Source: Xanthomonas hortorum pv. pelargonii
GTDB taxonomy: Bacteria > Pseudomonadota > Gammaproteobacteria > Xanthomonadales > Xanthomonadaceae
Direction: 5' to 3'
DNA: 64,000 bases
Assembly (NCBI RefSeq): GCF_024499015.1
Contig: NZ_CP098604.1
Span: 3,472,001-3,536,000, forward strand
Shown here piece by piece: positions 30,044-40,504 of this stretch (positions are counted from its first letter, which is position 1; each line of letters begins with the position of its first letter). Below the pieces are notes generated by a model. The model made no database searches, was not told the origin of the DNA, and saw nothing but the letters and a program-made list of their open reading frames with translations. The position numbers and the translations under genes are program-made.

Positions 30044-30382
30044 TCAACGCACGTCGCGCAGTTCCCAGTGATGTCCGGCCAGCGCCTGCATGCGCTGTTT
30101 GAGCAGGTCGCCGGGGATGCTGGTGGTGGCGACCAGATCGATCCGCAGGTCGCCCTGCTTGCCGGTGACCGTGGCCGAGGGATCGGTCACGCCGAGGCTG
30201 GGATCCACCGCGTCCGGGTCGGCCTGCAGCTGGCGCCAGCGATCGAACCAGGCCGGGTCGCGCAGGGCGGCCTGCAGCTGTTCGGCAAAGGCCTCGGCAC
30301 CATGGGCGCTGAAGCTCACGCTCGCATCGCCGCCGCGGGCGAGCTTGGGGTCGGGCAGGCTGATCGAATAGCTGACGGGCAT
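30044..30382 (-). CDS. Conserved hypothetical protein
   Basis: I do not recognise this 112-residue protein. It is soluble, starts MPVSYSISLPDPKLARG, and has a central helix-forming stretch (AEAFAEQLQAALRDPAWFDRW) and a beta-rich C-terminal half (DPSATVTGKQGDLRIDLVAT). The ribosome site is weak. Open sequence continues upstream into a repeat unit but is not credible as coding. It is convergent with the EamA gene, 41 bp apart. Confidence 0.6.
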   Translation of the reverse strand: MPVSYSISLPDPKLARGGDASVSFSAHGAEAFAEQLQAALRDPAWFDRWRQLQADPDAVDPSLGVTDPSATVTGKQGDLRIDLVATTSIPGDLLKQRMQALAGHHWELRDVR

Positions 30383-30582
30383 GTGCGAAGACTCTGGTGG
30401 ATGACATTCGCACGTTAGTGCAGCGGCGGTGAGTATTCCGTCGACAGGTGTGCAGGCATGTAGCTCCCTGCGATCCACTTCGACTTGGAACCAAGCTTTT
30501 GACCTCAGCATTCGATTGCGTCTATACGACGCTATGACGCCAACTCTCGGTTGTTCTGGAGTGGTTGGATGGTGCGGATAGA

Positions 30583-30808
30583 TCAAGTGTAAAGCGACTG
30601 ATCTGTAGCTTGGCTGTGGGGCCCTTGCCCGCCCACCGTCGCGGGACACGCCGCAAGTACGTCCGTGTAGGCTCTTACGCGGCATCCATGCCGCGTAAGG
30701 TCCCGCGACGGTGGGCGGACAAGGACCAGTCAAGATGGTCGGTGTGCATGGCTTTCAACAAAGCAACCAGCGAACTCTCTGGTGCGGTGGGGGCACCGCG
30801 CACTCGAC
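30583..30808 (-). repeat. Repeat unit A, copy 2 (short spacer, miniature A')
   Basis: Hairpin A is at 30623-30724, 102 bp. The outer stem has one imperfect pair, C opposite A, which becomes a G-U wobble on the minus strand. The A' part is reduced to a 21-bp remnant hairpin at 30781-30801 (GGTGCGGTG with GCACCGC); its branch and linker are gone. Sequence before it (30490-30583), including GGTGCGGATAGATCA, is repeated before copy 3. Confidence 0.8.
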
Positions 30809-30889
30809 CAGCTAAGCTTTTGATCTAAAAGTCCGGCTGTATTTGAAAGATGCTACAACTCGAAATATGGTTTGCGTTGGAGTGGTTGG

Positions 30890-31222
30890 ATGGTGCGGAT
30901 AGATCAGGTGTAAAGCGACTGATCTGCTGCTTGATCGCAGGGCCCTTGCCCGCCCACCATCGCGGGACACGCCGCAAGTACGTCCGTGTAGGCTCTTACG
31001 CGGCATCCATGCCGCGTAAGGTCCCGCGACGGTGGGCGGACAAGGACCAGTCGAGATGGTCGGTGTGCAGGGTTTTCAGCAAAGCAACCTGTAAATTCAC
31101 CGGTGCGGTGTCCTCGCCGATTGCGGGACCGTGTGGCGGCATGGATGCCGCCACCGAGCCTCCAGGGATGGATTCACGGCGTGTCCCGCGAGCGGCGAGG
31201 GCACCGCGCACTCGACCCACCG
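30890..31222 (-). repeat. Repeat unit A, copy 3 (short spacer, full A')
   Basis: Hairpin A is at 30944-31045 with two imperfect pairs (A/C and C/A), both G-U wobbles on the minus strand. Hairpin A' is at 31102-31209, with stem CCTCGCCG/CGGCGAGG where copy 1 has CCTCACCG/CGGTGAGG, a compensatory change. Copies 2 and 3 form a tandem array with a period of about 320 bp. Together with flanks they fill the 30383-31358 interval, where no gene is seen. Confidence 0.82.
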
Positions 31223-31358
31223 AGCTTTTGACCGCATCTAAACGTCGCGACGATTCAACATCATCTCTGTGGCTGTGAGCTGATTGCACGATGTAGACGA
31301 ATCAGTGGCAAAGCGATAGCGCTGCCGCTTGGCTGCAAAGCCATCGACCGAGCCTGCT

Positions 31359-32299
31359 TCAGGCCGAAAACGTATGCGGCTCGGCCGCAAATGCCACTGC
31401 CAGTGCGCCCTTGCCTACGTTGACCATGCCGGTCAGGCTCATCACGCTTTCGAACAATTCCACACCGTGGGTCTGGCAGGCGGCCTGCAAGGCGGCGTAG
31501 CCGGGCAGGGCGTGCAACTCGGTCAGCTCGCCGCCGTAGCCTACGCATACGGTGGGTGTCATCAAGCCCTCGCGGAGCTTGCGCACGGTGAAGCCGAACA
31601 GCTTCTCTGCGGATGGCTCGAAGTCCTTCAACTTGGCCACCGGTTCGGTGACGCCGCGATACGCGCGCAGCACCGGCTTGATATCCAGCGCGCTGCCCAG
31701 TGCGGCTGATTAAGCCTACGCTGCGATCGCCCTTGGTGCGGGCACGCGCGCGCAGGTAATAGAGATCGCGCGGAATCATGTAGCCGTAAGTGTGTTCGGC
31801 CAGCTGCTCGAGCCGGGCGCGAATCGCCGCCACGCCCTGGCCCTGTTCGCGCAGGCGCACCGCCTCCACCGCGGTGATGCCCTGGCCGGCGAACAGGTTG
31901 AGCGTATCGATCACGCGCAGTGCGAACGGCGAGGTATGACCTGCCGCCTGGCGGATCGGCTTGTAGTCGTTGAGGATCGCGAAGCTGGCCTGCATGGCGT
32001 TATCGAAGATCTGGCTGCGCAGCTTGGAGATGGTCAGGCAGAACACGTGGTCGTAGTCGATGACCAGCCGCTGCAGGAACAGATCGCGGATCTGGTTGAC
32101 CGAAAACGGTGTGGTCTCCGCCTCGTGACCGCGCTCGGCCACATGCGCGTGCAGGAAGCTCAGCGTGGCCTCTTCATCACGGTGATCGGCCAGCACTGCC
32201 TCGCCAATGCGTACGCTGATCGGCAGCACGATGACGTTGTTGCGTTGGATGAAGTCCTGCGGCAGATCGCAGGCACTGTCCACCACGATTCCGATGCGC
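31359..32299 (-). pseudogene. DegV family protein, split by a frameshift
   Basis: DegV proteins bind fatty acids and, in Gram-positive bacteria, feed a fatty-acid kinase. The reading frame begins MRIGIVVDSACDLP at 32299 (AAGGGGG upstream) and is intact through RTKGDRSVGLIS. It then loses frame near 31705-31712. Removing one C restores ...GLISALGSALDIKPVLRAYRG... and the frame runs on to 31359 with VRKLREGLMTPTVCVGYGG and NVGKGALAVAF. Rejoined length would be about 313 residues. This may be a real null mutation or a sequencing error. It is flanked downstream by tandem A repeats. Confidence 0.8.
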
Positions 32300-32787
32300 A
32301 TCGTCGCCCCCTTCGGCTGTTGCGTCGTCTGTAGTGCGAACGCTATCGCAAAACGGCCTTGGCGCGTAGGGCTATCGCCTGGCGCGTCGCTGTCCTGGTG
32401 CAAGGTGACGCGTTCATCGGCGTGATGCAGCGGCCAGTGACGACAGGCAGCAGCCACAGATGCATCGCGCAAGGCATGCACAAGCGATCGCTTGCGTGGC
32501 GCAATCGCTGCCTACGCGTGATGCGGCTCTGCACCATTCCTGGGTGTGGCGTTGTGTGCCTCCTGACTGATACATCCTGCTGGCAGCCGATAACGAACAC
32601 AAACTGAGGGCCCGCGCACGCTTCGCGTGCCAGATAGCACCCGTTATGGTGCATGGCGAGCGATGGCTGCCGGAATTGCTATAGCTCCGCTCACAACGGC
32701 GCTGCTAGGGTCCGACGCCACCGCTGCAAGGCGGCTTTGGACAACGCCGTACTGGCGTTGCCGCGCGGAACCCACACGGAGAGTCAA
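32300..32787. other. Gene-free interval upstream of the GH12 genes
   Basis: These 488 bp lie between the leftward degV start and the first GH12 gene, so they hold two divergent promoters. A small hairpin, CAACGCC/GGCGTTG (32742-32760), lies in the probable leader of the glucanase mRNA. I see no gene and no clear plant-inducible promoter box. Confidence 0.5.
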
Positions 32788-33603
32788 ATGCACAACAGCC
32801 AATCCAGCACCCTCACTTACACCGGTGCGCAGGCGCCGACCACGCGGCGGCGTGCATCGCGCTGGTGGAAAGCAGCATTGGCAATCGGTCTGGTGGCGCT
32901 CGCGCCGGCGGCACTGGCCGGGCCCTACAAGATCTTCGGCAACCACTATGCGTGGGTGAACAATTTCAACGATCCCAACAACATCATCCAGGGCACCTTT
33001 GGCACCGGCAGCACGCCGGAGTTGACCGTGACCTTCAACTTCGCCGACTACAACCTCTACGGCTATCCGGCGATCGTGCGCGGCTGGCATTACGACTGGA
33101 ATCCGACCAGCGACACCTTGTTCCCGAAGCAGATTTCCTCGCTGAGCAAGATCCCGCTCAAGTTCACCTACAGCGCGGGCGGCACCAATCTGGCTGGCGA
33201 TTTTGCCTACGACATCTTCTTCCGTTGGGATACCGCCAAGGGCAACCCGCAGCTGGAAGTGATGATCTGGGGCGACCATAACTCCTGGCCGATCGGCACG
33301 CTGACCGCGAGTAATGTGATCACTGCCGGTGGACGCACCTTCGACCTGTGGGAAGGCTTCAACTCCGGTGCCGGCTACTACGTCTACACCTTCATCCCGA
33401 CCGGCACTGCCGGCCAGCCCACGCTCAAGACCAGCGGCAGCCTCAACGTGGATGCCAAGCCCTTCCTCACCTGGCTGCAGACCAACCGGTCCAAGGATGG
33501 GCGCTACAACAACAGCATGTATCTGCATGCGGTTGAAGCGGGTTTTGAAGTGGTGCGTGGCAATGGCTGGGCCAAGGTCAGCGCCACACTCGACGCACAG
33601 TAA
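32788..33603 (+). CDS. Secreted GH12 endoglucanase (first of tandem pair)
   Basis: A retaining beta-1,4-glucanase (cellulose, xyloglucan or mixed-linkage glucan) acting outside the cell on plant walls. The 271-residue precursor has an Arg-rich N region and hydrophobic core (ALAIGLVALAPAALA, cleavage near residue 44). GH12 landmarks are GYPAIVRGWHYDW, YDIFFRWD, the nucleophile Glu157 in QLEVMIWGDHNSWPIG, and the acid/base Glu254 in VEAGFEVVRGNGW. The ATG at 32788 follows GGAGAG. It resembles genes annotated as cellulase S in Xanthomonas. The second GH12 gene lies 238 bp downstream, and a PL4 lyase faces both. Confidence 0.85.
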   Translation: MHNSQSSTLTYTGAQAPTTRRRASRWWKAALAIGLVALAPAALAGPYKIFGNHYAWVNNFNDPNNIIQGTFGTGSTPELTVTFNFADYNLYGYPAIVRGWHYDWNPTSDTLFPKQISSLSKIPLKFTYSAGGTNLAGDFAYDIFFRWDTAKGNPQLEVMIWGDHNSWPIGTLTASNVITAGGRTFDLWEGFNSGAGYYVYTFIPTGTAGQPTLKTSGSLNVDAKPFLTWLQTNRSKDGRYNNSMYLHAVEAGFEVVRGNGWAKVSATLDAQ

Positions 33604-33623
33604 GCTGCAATAACGTGGTCTTG

Positions 33624-33649
33624 TGCGCGACGCATGCATGCGTCGCGCA
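33624..33649. terminator. 26-bp perfect palindrome after the first GH12 gene
   Basis: TGCGCGACGCATG and its reverse complement meet with no loop spacing, 20 bp past the stop codon. No T-run follows, so it may be a transcript-end hairpin or a protein site rather than a classic terminator. Confidence 0.5.
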
Positions 33650-33841
33650 TCGGATGGGGCCACGGTGATCGGTCTGCAGGGATGGCCACGTCCTCGCCCC
33701 GTCAGCGCGAGGGTGTCCGTTGCCAGTGGCGCAACTGTGTCGATGGCGCCGGATGCATAATGGTCGTTCGTTCACCGCTCGGCGCGTTGCGCTGCACGCT
33801 GGTGGACGAACGTTTATCCATCCATCATCGGAGTCCACCCC

Positions 33842-34639
33842 ATGCAGTTGCACGACAGTTTCCGTTCGCTGACGTCTGCTGGTTCCAACCGGTTGCCGCG
33901 CGCTGTGGCGTTGGCCTTGGTGCTGGTCGCATCCAGCGCCAGCGCCGCTACCGGCGAGACCAAGGTCTATGGCACGCAATACGCCTACAACAATAATTTC
34001 AACGACAAGAACAACAACATCAAGGCGACATTCGGCTCGGGCAGCACGCCGAGCATGACCGTGACCTACAACCTGCCCAGCGGAACGTTGTATGGCTATC
34101 CGGCCATTTGCCGCGGTTGGCACTACACGATGAACCTGGCCACCGACAGCTACTTTCCGCATCAGGTGTCCAAGATCGGCAGCCTGAGCGGCGCAGTGGC
34201 GTTCACCACCAGCGGCAGTGGGCAGACCGGTGACTTTGCCTACGATCTGTTCTTCCGCAAGGATGCCAGCAAGGGCGACCCGCAGCTGGAAGTGATGATC
34301 TGGGGCGCCAACAATTCCTATCCGCTGGGTACGCTGACTACCGCCAATGCCATCACCTCCGGCGGCGTCACCTATGACCTGTGGGAAGGCAATAACTCCG
34401 CTGCAGGCTATTACGTGTACACCTTCATCCCGCACGGCACCGCAGGCAACAGCAATGCATTGCCGGCAAAGGGCAATCTCAATGCGGACGTCAAGGCGTT
34501 CTTGACCAAGCTGCAGGAGTTGCGTGGCGGCGATGGCCGTTACAGCAACGCGTTGTATCTGCAGGTGGTGGAGGGCGGCTTCGAAGTCACGGGCGGGATG
34601 GGTTCGGTGTCGCTGAGTGGGGCGATCACCGCCAAATAA
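33842..34639 (+). CDS. Secreted GH12 endoglucanase (second of tandem pair)
   Basis: A 265-residue paralogue of the preceding gene. The signal peptide ends near SSASAAT (residue 36). The nucleophile Glu150 lies in PQLEVMIWGANNSYPLG and the acid/base Glu248 in VEGGFEVTGG; YGYPAICRGWHY and YDLFFRKD match the first copy. Differences cluster around the cleft (GDHNSW versus GANNSY; HYDWNPTSDT versus HYTMNLATDS), so the two may prefer different glucans. The ATG at 33842 follows a GGAG. Each gene has its own leader, suggesting separate promoters. Confidence 0.85.
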   Translation: MQLHDSFRSLTSAGSNRLPRAVALALVLVASSASAATGETKVYGTQYAYNNNFNDKNNNIKATFGSGSTPSMTVTYNLPSGTLYGYPAICRGWHYTMNLATDSYFPHQVSKIGSLSGAVAFTTSGSGQTGDFAYDLFFRKDASKGDPQLEVMIWGANNSYPLGTLTTANAITSGGVTYDLWEGNNSAAGYYVYTFIPHGTAGNSNALPAKGNLNADVKAFLTKLQELRGGDGRYSNALYLQVVEGGFEVTGGMGSVSLSGAITAK

Positions 34640-34792
34640 GCGCGGCGATCAACAGACCGACGCGTAGCCAGCCGTTGGGCGCGGCATGCTCCCACGGACT
34701 CTGGCGCAGGGATCGCATGGGCCGATTGCAACCAGCGGCCAGGCGCATTCGATGCGCTGCTCAGAGGTCGTGTCTCGTCGTTCCTGAGCTGT

Positions 34793-34828
34793 GCCACCCA
34801 CCGCACGTGTCTGTGCGCGGTGGGTGGC
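34793..34828. terminator. Stem-loop between convergent GH12 and PL4 genes
   Basis: A 12-bp stem, GCCACCCACCGC with GCGGTGGGTGGC, encloses a loop of about 12 nt. It lies 14 bp past the PL4 stop and 153 bp past the GH12 stop. There is no T-run on either side. Confidence 0.5.
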
Positions 34829-34841
34829 AGGGGCAGGTGCC

Positions 34842-36449
34842 TTACATCGCCACCAGCTGGATGCTGTCGAACACGAACGCCGGGCTGAGGAAGCCATCGT
34901 CCGGCGATCCGGAGGCGACGCCGATCTCGATGCGGTTGCTGCCGGCCTGCAGCGCCGAGGCCGGAATATCCACCTCGTACAACGTGTTGTTGCCGCGCGT
35001 GGTGCCACGGGTGATGCCGCGCGTCTTGGGTTGGTTGGGTGTGGCCGGTAGCGGTCCATTCCAGCGCGCATTGACGCTGATCTGCGGACGCGCGCTGACC
35101 TGGCTCAGTGGCACGAAGATACGCAGGCGATAGCCACGCACTTCATTGGCCGCCAGGGTGAAGTCGATGCGGTTCGGCGTGTTGATGCTGCGCCACTGCA
35201 CCGCCGGAAAGCTGTTAACACTGCTGGAGCCAACGGTGTAGGTGACCGGTGCCCAGCTCATGCGTTTGTCGGAGGGATGCGCGCGCGGTAACAGGTCTGC
35301 ATACCGGAAACCGGCGGGCGTGCCATCGGCAACGCCGATCTGCCACTTCGGCGTGCCCGCCAATGCCACTGCCTGTAGCGCGGCTTGCGCCGTCGCATTG
35401 GCAAACACTTCGACATCGCGTTGGGCCACTTCCAGTTCGTTCTGGTAGAGCGTCATGCGATAGCGTCCCGGGCGCACGCCGGCAAGCTGGTAGTCGCCGC
35501 TGCCATTGGCCGTGGCCCAGTACTGCGCCTGGTCGCTGCGCAGGCCGACCACGGCGGGCTGGCCGGACAACACGCCGCTGACGCGGCCGCTCACCGCGCC
35601 GCGCCCGGCATCGGCGAGATAACCGCTCAGGCCCAGGCTGGCGTCGACAAAGCTGGTGTCCAGTTGCGCGCTGGAGGGCGCACCGCCATCGGTGAACAGC
35701 AGCCCGTACACGCCATGGAAACCGCCGCGAAACGCCTCGGTCTGGGTGTGGTCGGAATACATGTAGTTGTAGAGTTCATGCGTCACGCGGGTTTTTTGCG
35801 TGGCGATGTCCTTGAAAAACGGCCCGCCCGAACTGCGCTCGCGATTGCCCATCAGCATGAACGCCGCAACCCCCGAACCGCTGACCCCATGCACCTTGTC
35901 GTCGATCATGCGGCGTGCCGAGTAGAACTTGGAACTGGTGCGTCCATCCGGCAGCAAGAACACATCCTCGCTCTCGACCGGCGTGCCCACGTTGGAATCG
36001 GGTTCCTGCTGTGCATTCGGCAGCTTGGCGACATTCAAGCGGGTGACGAAGCGCAGCTCTTCGCCGCCGACCTTCGACAGTGTCGGTGCATACGTTGCCA
36101 TGTAGATCGCGTTGCGGCCCGTGCGTGCAATGTAGTACTGGGTCAGGTCGCCGGCCTTGGCCGAGACCACGATCGCCCCACCTACCGTGCGCGCCTCCAC
36201 GCTGGCGCTACCCAGCCCCGAGGCCAGCTGCGTGCCCTTGGACTCGGTGGTCTGCAACTCGTTGTCGCGATAACGCATCGACACGATGTCGCCATTGCTG
36301 GCGTTGACCGAAAACACCAGTTGGGCGCCGGTGTCCACGATGAAGCGATCACCGCTGCGGGTGACGCCGAAGGCAGCCATGGCAGGTGCGCTGACGCTGC
36401 CGTAGAACAACAGTGCGCATGCCAGGATGCGCAGGGTAGGGCGGGGCAT
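34842..36449 (-). CDS. Rhamnogalacturonan lyase, PL4 family
   Basis: A secreted lyase that cleaves the rhamnogalacturonan I backbone of pectin. The 535-residue precursor has a signal peptide (ALLFYGSVSAPAMAAF). It shows the PL4 three-domain plan: an N-terminal catalytic beta-sandwich (to about 300, with YIARTGRNAIYMATY and the MYSDHTQTEAFRGGFHG region), a fibronectin-like middle domain (SGRVSGVLSGQPAVVGL, YQLAGVRPGRYRMTLYQ), and a C-terminal carbohydrate-binding-like domain ending SPAFVFDSIQLVAM. CGGAGATCG precedes the ATG at 36449. It faces the two GH12 genes and forms a small wall-degradation island with them. Confidence 0.88.
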   Translation of the reverse strand: MPRPTLRILACALLFYGSVSAPAMAAFGVTRSGDRFIVDTGAQLVFSVNASNGDIVSMRYRDNELQTTESKGTQLASGLGSASVEARTVGGAIVVSAKAGDLTQYYIARTGRNAIYMATYAPTLSKVGGEELRFVTRLNVAKLPNAQQEPDSNVGTPVESEDVFLLPDGRTSSKFYSARRMIDDKVHGVSGSGVAAFMLMGNRERSSGGPFFKDIATQKTRVTHELYNYMYSDHTQTEAFRGGFHGVYGLLFTDGGAPSSAQLDTSFVDASLGLSGYLADAGRGAVSGRVSGVLSGQPAVVGLRSDQAQYWATANGSGDYQLAGVRPGRYRMTLYQNELEVAQRDVEVFANATAQAALQAVALAGTPKWQIGVADGTPAGFRYADLLPRAHPSDKRMSWAPVTYTVGSSSVNSFPAVQWRSINTPNRIDFTLAANEVRGYRLRIFVPLSQVSARPQISVNARWNGPLPATPNQPKTRGITRGTTRGNNTLYEVDIPASALQAGSNRIEIGVASGSPDDGFLSPAFVFDSIQLVAM

Positions 36450-36656
36450 ATCGATCTCCGAGTGGGGCGCGTTGTGATGCCGACGCGCGATGCTAGGCGA
36501 GCTGGACAGCGACAACGATGACCACGCGTGCAGAGCGTGCGCCCTGTTCGAAGTGGCGTGCCGAAACGCAGTGGAGGTCACGCTCTCTGTCTGCAACCTG
36601 GAGGCGCGAAGCGACCGATGGACGGTGCTGCCTGCATTTCACTGCGGTGACATGCG

Positions 36657-37094
36657 TCAGTGCAGCGCGTCGCGCGCCGACTGGATCGCCAGCACCCACT
36701 GTTCGCGTTTGCCGATCACGAAGCGATGTTCGCCGCCATCGTCCAGTTGAACCACCAGCGAGGTCGGCGCAACCGGCAGCAAGCCGAACAAGCGTGTCCA
36801 GCGCAGTTGCATCGCCTCGATCTGCGCCAGATGCACGGTCAACGATTGGGTCTGGATATTGAGGGCATGCGGCTGAAAGTGCAGCGCATCGGCAGTGAGG
36901 ATCAAGCGCCCGCCCACCGCTGCCAGACCACGTTGCAGATTGGCGGGTGCCTGGCGCAGCACGACGCGATCGATCGAGCGCAATCCGCTGCCCTGGAACA
37001 GCGAGGTCACCGCGGTACCCCTGCCATGCAGATCGACGGCGTCTGCCGGTGCAAGGTCGCGACTGTTTCGATCAGGGCCGATGGTGAAACGCAA
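36657..37094 (-). CDS. GRAM/PH-like domain protein, unknown function
   Basis: This 145-residue soluble protein has a core (GGRLILTADALHFQPH, IEAMQLRWTRLFGLLP, SLVVQLDDGGEHRFVIGKREQWV) that reads like a GRAM/pleckstrin-type fold. Such folds bind lipids in eukaryotes; bacterial roles are mostly unknown. The start is a TTG at 37094 with no clear ribosome site, so the N terminus is uncertain. It follows the DUF2809 gene by 27 bp, so the two may be co-transcribed. Confidence 0.6.
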   Translation of the reverse strand: MRFTIGPDRNSRDLAPADAVDLHGRGTAVTSLFQGSGLRSIDRVVLRQAPANLQRGLAAVGGRLILTADALHFQPHALNIQTQSLTVHLAQIEAMQLRWTRLFGLLPVAPTSLVVQLDDGGEHRFVIGKREQWVLAIQSARDALH

Positions 37095-37121
37095 GACATA
37101 CGCTAGACCCGGGGGAGTGCA

Positions 37122-37535
37122 TCACTGCTGCGACTGTCGCCCGGAAGCTGCAGCGACACGGCATGACAGCACATCGCCAATGTACGCCACGCCACCGCCG
37201 ACCAGATACATCGCCAGATCGTGCAGGGTTGCGGTGTTACCGAGCGCGATAGATGCGGCGCTGCCGGGACGCAGGCCGAGCCGGTCGGCCAGATGGATCG
37301 CCTGCAAGCCTTCGATCACGCATCCGGTCGCCACCGCCAGAACCGCCGCCCAACGCGGTGAGAGCGCAAGCACACCGCGCAATCCGCAGTAGACCAGGAT
37401 CACTGCCAACACATCGCCCAGGCTGCCGCGCACCCACGGCCCACCGAGCCGACCGGCGCCGATCGCCACTTCGATCAGCAGCACGGCGAGTGCAAGCAGC
37501 AGGTACAGCATGCGTGCGCGTGGAGACATCGGCAT
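37122..37535 (-). CDS. DUF2809-type small membrane protein
   Basis: 137 residues with four predicted transmembrane helices (starting MLYLLLALAVLLIEVAIGAG). Charged DRLG and the C-terminal SLGDVLAVILVYCGLRG and GNTATLHDLAMYLVGGGVAYIGD pattern match DUF2809 proteins, which have no known function. The ATG at 37535 places the first helix right after a short basic N terminus. A few bases of A/G-rich sequence upstream are weak as a ribosome site. Confidence 0.72.
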   Translation of the reverse strand: MPMSPRARMLYLLLALAVLLIEVAIGAGRLGGPWVRGSLGDVLAVILVYCGLRGVLALSPRWAAVLAVATGCVIEGLQAIHLADRLGLRPGSAASIALGNTATLHDLAMYLVGGGVAYIGDVLSCRVAAASGRQSQQ

Positions 37536-37689
37536 CAGGGTGTGCCTGCCAGATGACAGCCGTGTGTGCTCTCGGCAAGGCTGGCGCCGCGCGGCGCCAG
37601 CGCTACCTTCCACTGCATCACGTTGCAGCACATCACACACACGCTCACTACGAACATGCTCGTGACAAGCACGCCCGTTACAAGCACGC

Positions 37690-38966
37690 TCACTTCAGAT
37701 ACGCACGCGGCAACGGTCCTGCCTGTTGCATGTAACGGTCGCGCAGGTCGGTCTGGCGCGAGCGCATCGGGATGTCGCGGCCGCCCAGCCACACCTGTTC
37801 GGCATAGTGGGCGACATCCAGCGGATCGCCGTCCCACAGCACCAGATCGGCCTGCTTGCCGACCGCGATGCTGCCGATGCGATCGGCCACACCGAAGATC
37901 TCCGCCGGCACGCGGGTCAGCCCGGCCAGGCCGGATTCCCACGGCAATCCATTGGCCACCGCATTGCCGGCCAACTGGCGCAGCTTGCGCGCGTTATGCG
38001 AGGCATCGCCGCTCTGGGTGAAGCTGACCTCTACACCCGCCGCGCGCAGACGTGCGGCGTTTTCCAGGGTCGCGCCGATCTGGTCGAAGGTGGATGGCAG
38101 ATCCGCCAATGCGTCCACCAGCACCGGCACCTTGGCCTGCGCCAATTGCGGTGCGAGCTTCCAGGCTTCGGTGCCGCCGGCAATGGCGATGCGTACCTTT
38201 TCGCGCTGCGCCCAGCGCAACAACTGGCGAATGTCGGCGGCACGTTCTACCTGCACCACGATGCGACCTTGCCCGGCCAGATACTTGGCCAGCACGTTGT
38301 GGCCGACCGGGGTCAGCAGCGCATGCGGCGAGTCGGCCGGCACGCGCCCGCGCGCTTCGGCAACCAGCTGATCGAGCAACATCCACTGCGCCGCGCGCGA
38401 GCTGCCGGTGAGATCGGATGCGGCTGCACCGATGCGGAGAAACAAGGCGTGCGGGCCGATCGGGTCGGGGCTGCCATCCAGCCGTACGATGCCGCCTTGT
38501 CCGGCGATGAACGCGCCGCTGGTGGTCGCACCCAACGCAGTGAAGCCGATGCCTTCCACACGCGCTACCGGCACCAGCACCGAGTCGGGGTTGTAGGCCA
38601 GGGTGACGTCGAATTCCGGGCGCATCGGTTGATCGCTCAGTTTGACGCCGCTGTCCACGGTGCTGTCTTCGCCGGAGACTTCTTCGATGCCGATCTCGGT
38701 GATGCCGCCGAACAGGGCCGGCGTCAACGGGCGGCCCCGGGCCTCGACCACGCGTCCATCGGTGGGTACGGCCAGGTTAGTGCCGATGGCGCGGATTACC
38801 CCGCCCTGCACCAGCACATCGGTATTGCGCAGCGTGCCTTGTGCGGTAGCAGTGTGGACGGTGGCGCCACGGATCAGCACCTGCTGGCCGAATGCGGGTA
38901 GTGCAAGCACTGCAATGACCACTGCCGAGATCGCGCGCAGACGCGGGCGAACGAAGGTCGCGCGGC

Positions 38967-38970
<4 letters not shown>
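37690..38970 (-). CDS. Amidohydrolase-like exported protein lacking the metal-binding His residues
   Basis: 426 residues with a Sec signal peptide (ISAVVIAVLALPAFGQ). It is clearly related in order and sequence to the amidohydrolase it overlaps. However, the canonical HxH of strand 1 (VTPGIIDVHSHLG in the partner) is here LTPALFGGITEIG. The partner's VHIHCYRADEM corresponds to VVQVERAADIRQ, its FHHGVEAYKL to IAGGTEAWKL, and its VHSDSEEG to TQSGDASH. All metal ligands therefore seem lost, while the barrel and C-terminal EIFGVADRIGSIAVGKQADLVLWDGDPL remain. I infer a structural or substrate-binding partner. Its start overlaps the partner's stop (ATGA). Confidence 0.82.
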
Positions 38971-40364
<1,394 letters not shown>

Positions 40365-40504
40365 GGATTTCCCCGGTGCAACGAAAACGTCAGCAGCAAA
40401 CCTAGCGGCCGGCGAGGTGCTTGCCAAGTGCTGCGCTCTCGGTGGCGGCGGCCTCATCACATACGCGCGTGCATGCTGTGCCGTATTCGTCAGGGGAAAC
40501 GTCG

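Noticed and set aside
30565..30828. A similar open frame (PAHHRGTRRKYVRVGSYAAS) in unit A copies, for example also at 41138-41365 and 59412-59696, suggesting a small protein family
   Set aside because: Both strands are open because the DNA is palindromic. The frame has no steady start or ribosome site, is cut by a stop at copy 5, and the changes between copies follow base pairing rather than codon position.
32300..32787. Plant-inducible promoter (TTCGC-N15-TTCGC) before the GH12 genes
   Set aside because: Isolated TTCGC words occur, but no pair at the right spacing.
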